Source of the DNA: an uncultured Clostridium sp.
Lineage (GTDB): Bacteria > Bacillota > Clostridia > Clostridiales > Clostridiaceae
Assembly: GCF_934754915.1 (NCBI RefSeq)
Contig: NZ_CAKVKB010000172.1
Span: 1 to 5,920, forward strand
Length of the DNA stretch: 5,920 nucleotides
Direction: 5' to 3'
In this document: piece after piece, positions 5,835 to 5,920 of the stretch
Numbering within the stretch: position 1 is the first letter of the stretch
How the letters are laid out: each line of letters opens with the position of its first letter
Position numbers and translations under genes: made by a program
Notes under the pieces: model-generated
The model's input: only the letters and a program-made list of their open reading frames with translations
The model's database searches: none
What the model was told of the DNA's origin: nothing

Positions 5835-5920
5835 CTGAAGCTTTATATTGAAAGTTGGTATAATAGAAAAAGAATACATAGCCGGATTGGGTTTATGACT
5901 CCACAAGATTATGAAGATCT
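5835..5920 (+). pseudogene. C-terminal remnant of an IS3-family transposase (OrfB)
   Basis: Plus-strand translation in the frame of base 5844 gives YIESWYNRKRIHS, then IGFMTPQDYEDL to the window edge. This is the hallmark C-terminus of the IS3-family OrfB integrase-like transposase (the YIE-x-WYN-x-KRIHS-x-LGY-x-TP-x-x-YE signature). Only about 30 residues of a protein normally near 270-290 remain. Recognisable similarity begins at about 5835-5844, and an in-frame TAA at 5799-5801 closes the frame upstream. The DDE catalytic core is therefore absent and the copy cannot transpose. Since the 3' end of orfB normally lies near the right end of the element, that terminal repeat would lie just beyond 5920. 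It is the only plus-strand coding signal in the window. ATG at 5895 is an internal Met of this remnant, not a new gene start. Confidence 0.85.
5835..5920 (+). mobile_element. Fragment of an IS3-family insertion sequence
   Basis: The transposase remnant shows that an IS3-family element once lay upstream of pyc, transcribed divergently from it. The left part, including orfA and most of orfB, is missing from the sequence seen here. The left boundary cannot be placed more precisely than 5835-5844, and any right terminal repeat lies outside the window. Confidence 0.7.

Noticed and set aside
5895..5920. Apparent start of a new plus-strand gene at ATG 5895
   Set aside because: The frame is open upstream and encodes the IS3 transposase signature through this Met. 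There is no proper ribosome binding site, so it is an internal residue of the remnant.

Overview
The window looks like chromosome of a low-GC, anaerobic Firmicute of the Clostridium type. Intergenic DNA is extremely A/T-rich, third codon positions are mostly A or T, ribosome binding sites are strong GGAGG-type, and one gene encodes a flavodoxin/ferredoxin fusion typical of clostridia. The species cannot be fixed from the sequence alone.

All recognisable genes lie on the minus strand, so gene order is read from right to left. At the far right (about 5835-5920, plus strand) is the C-terminal remnant of an IS3-family transposase. Next comes a non-coding stretch with a probable promoter and a candidate palindromic operator for pyc, then a complete biotin-dependent pyruvate carboxylase (2185-5631, TTG start) closed by an intrinsic terminator (2102-2146). 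A non-coding stretch of about 250 bases follows. Then comes an EFR1-type flavodoxin-2[4Fe-4S] protein (988-1746), whose near-consensus promoter is overlapped by a 25-bp near-palindrome. Downstream are a 16-bp inverted repeat pair (888-903/963-978), an unrecognised acidic 117-residue protein (518-871), and a bidirectional terminator (459-495). A 300-base A/T-rich spacer and the first 48 codons of a Lys-rich unrecognised protein (1-146, running off the left edge) complete the window.

Pyruvate carboxylase makes oxaloacetate from pyruvate, feeding aspartate-family amino acids and the incomplete TCA branch of an anaerobe. The EFR1-like protein is probably a small redox carrier under its own repressor-controlled promoter, and the 117-residue gene may be co-transcribed with it. 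Nothing links these genes to pyc functionally. No CRISPR array, tRNA, rRNA or defence system was seen. The most interesting signals are regulatory or relict: the operator without a visible regulator, the inverted-repeat pair, a possible short RNA between a promoter-like sequence and a terminator, and the IS remnant next to pyc.
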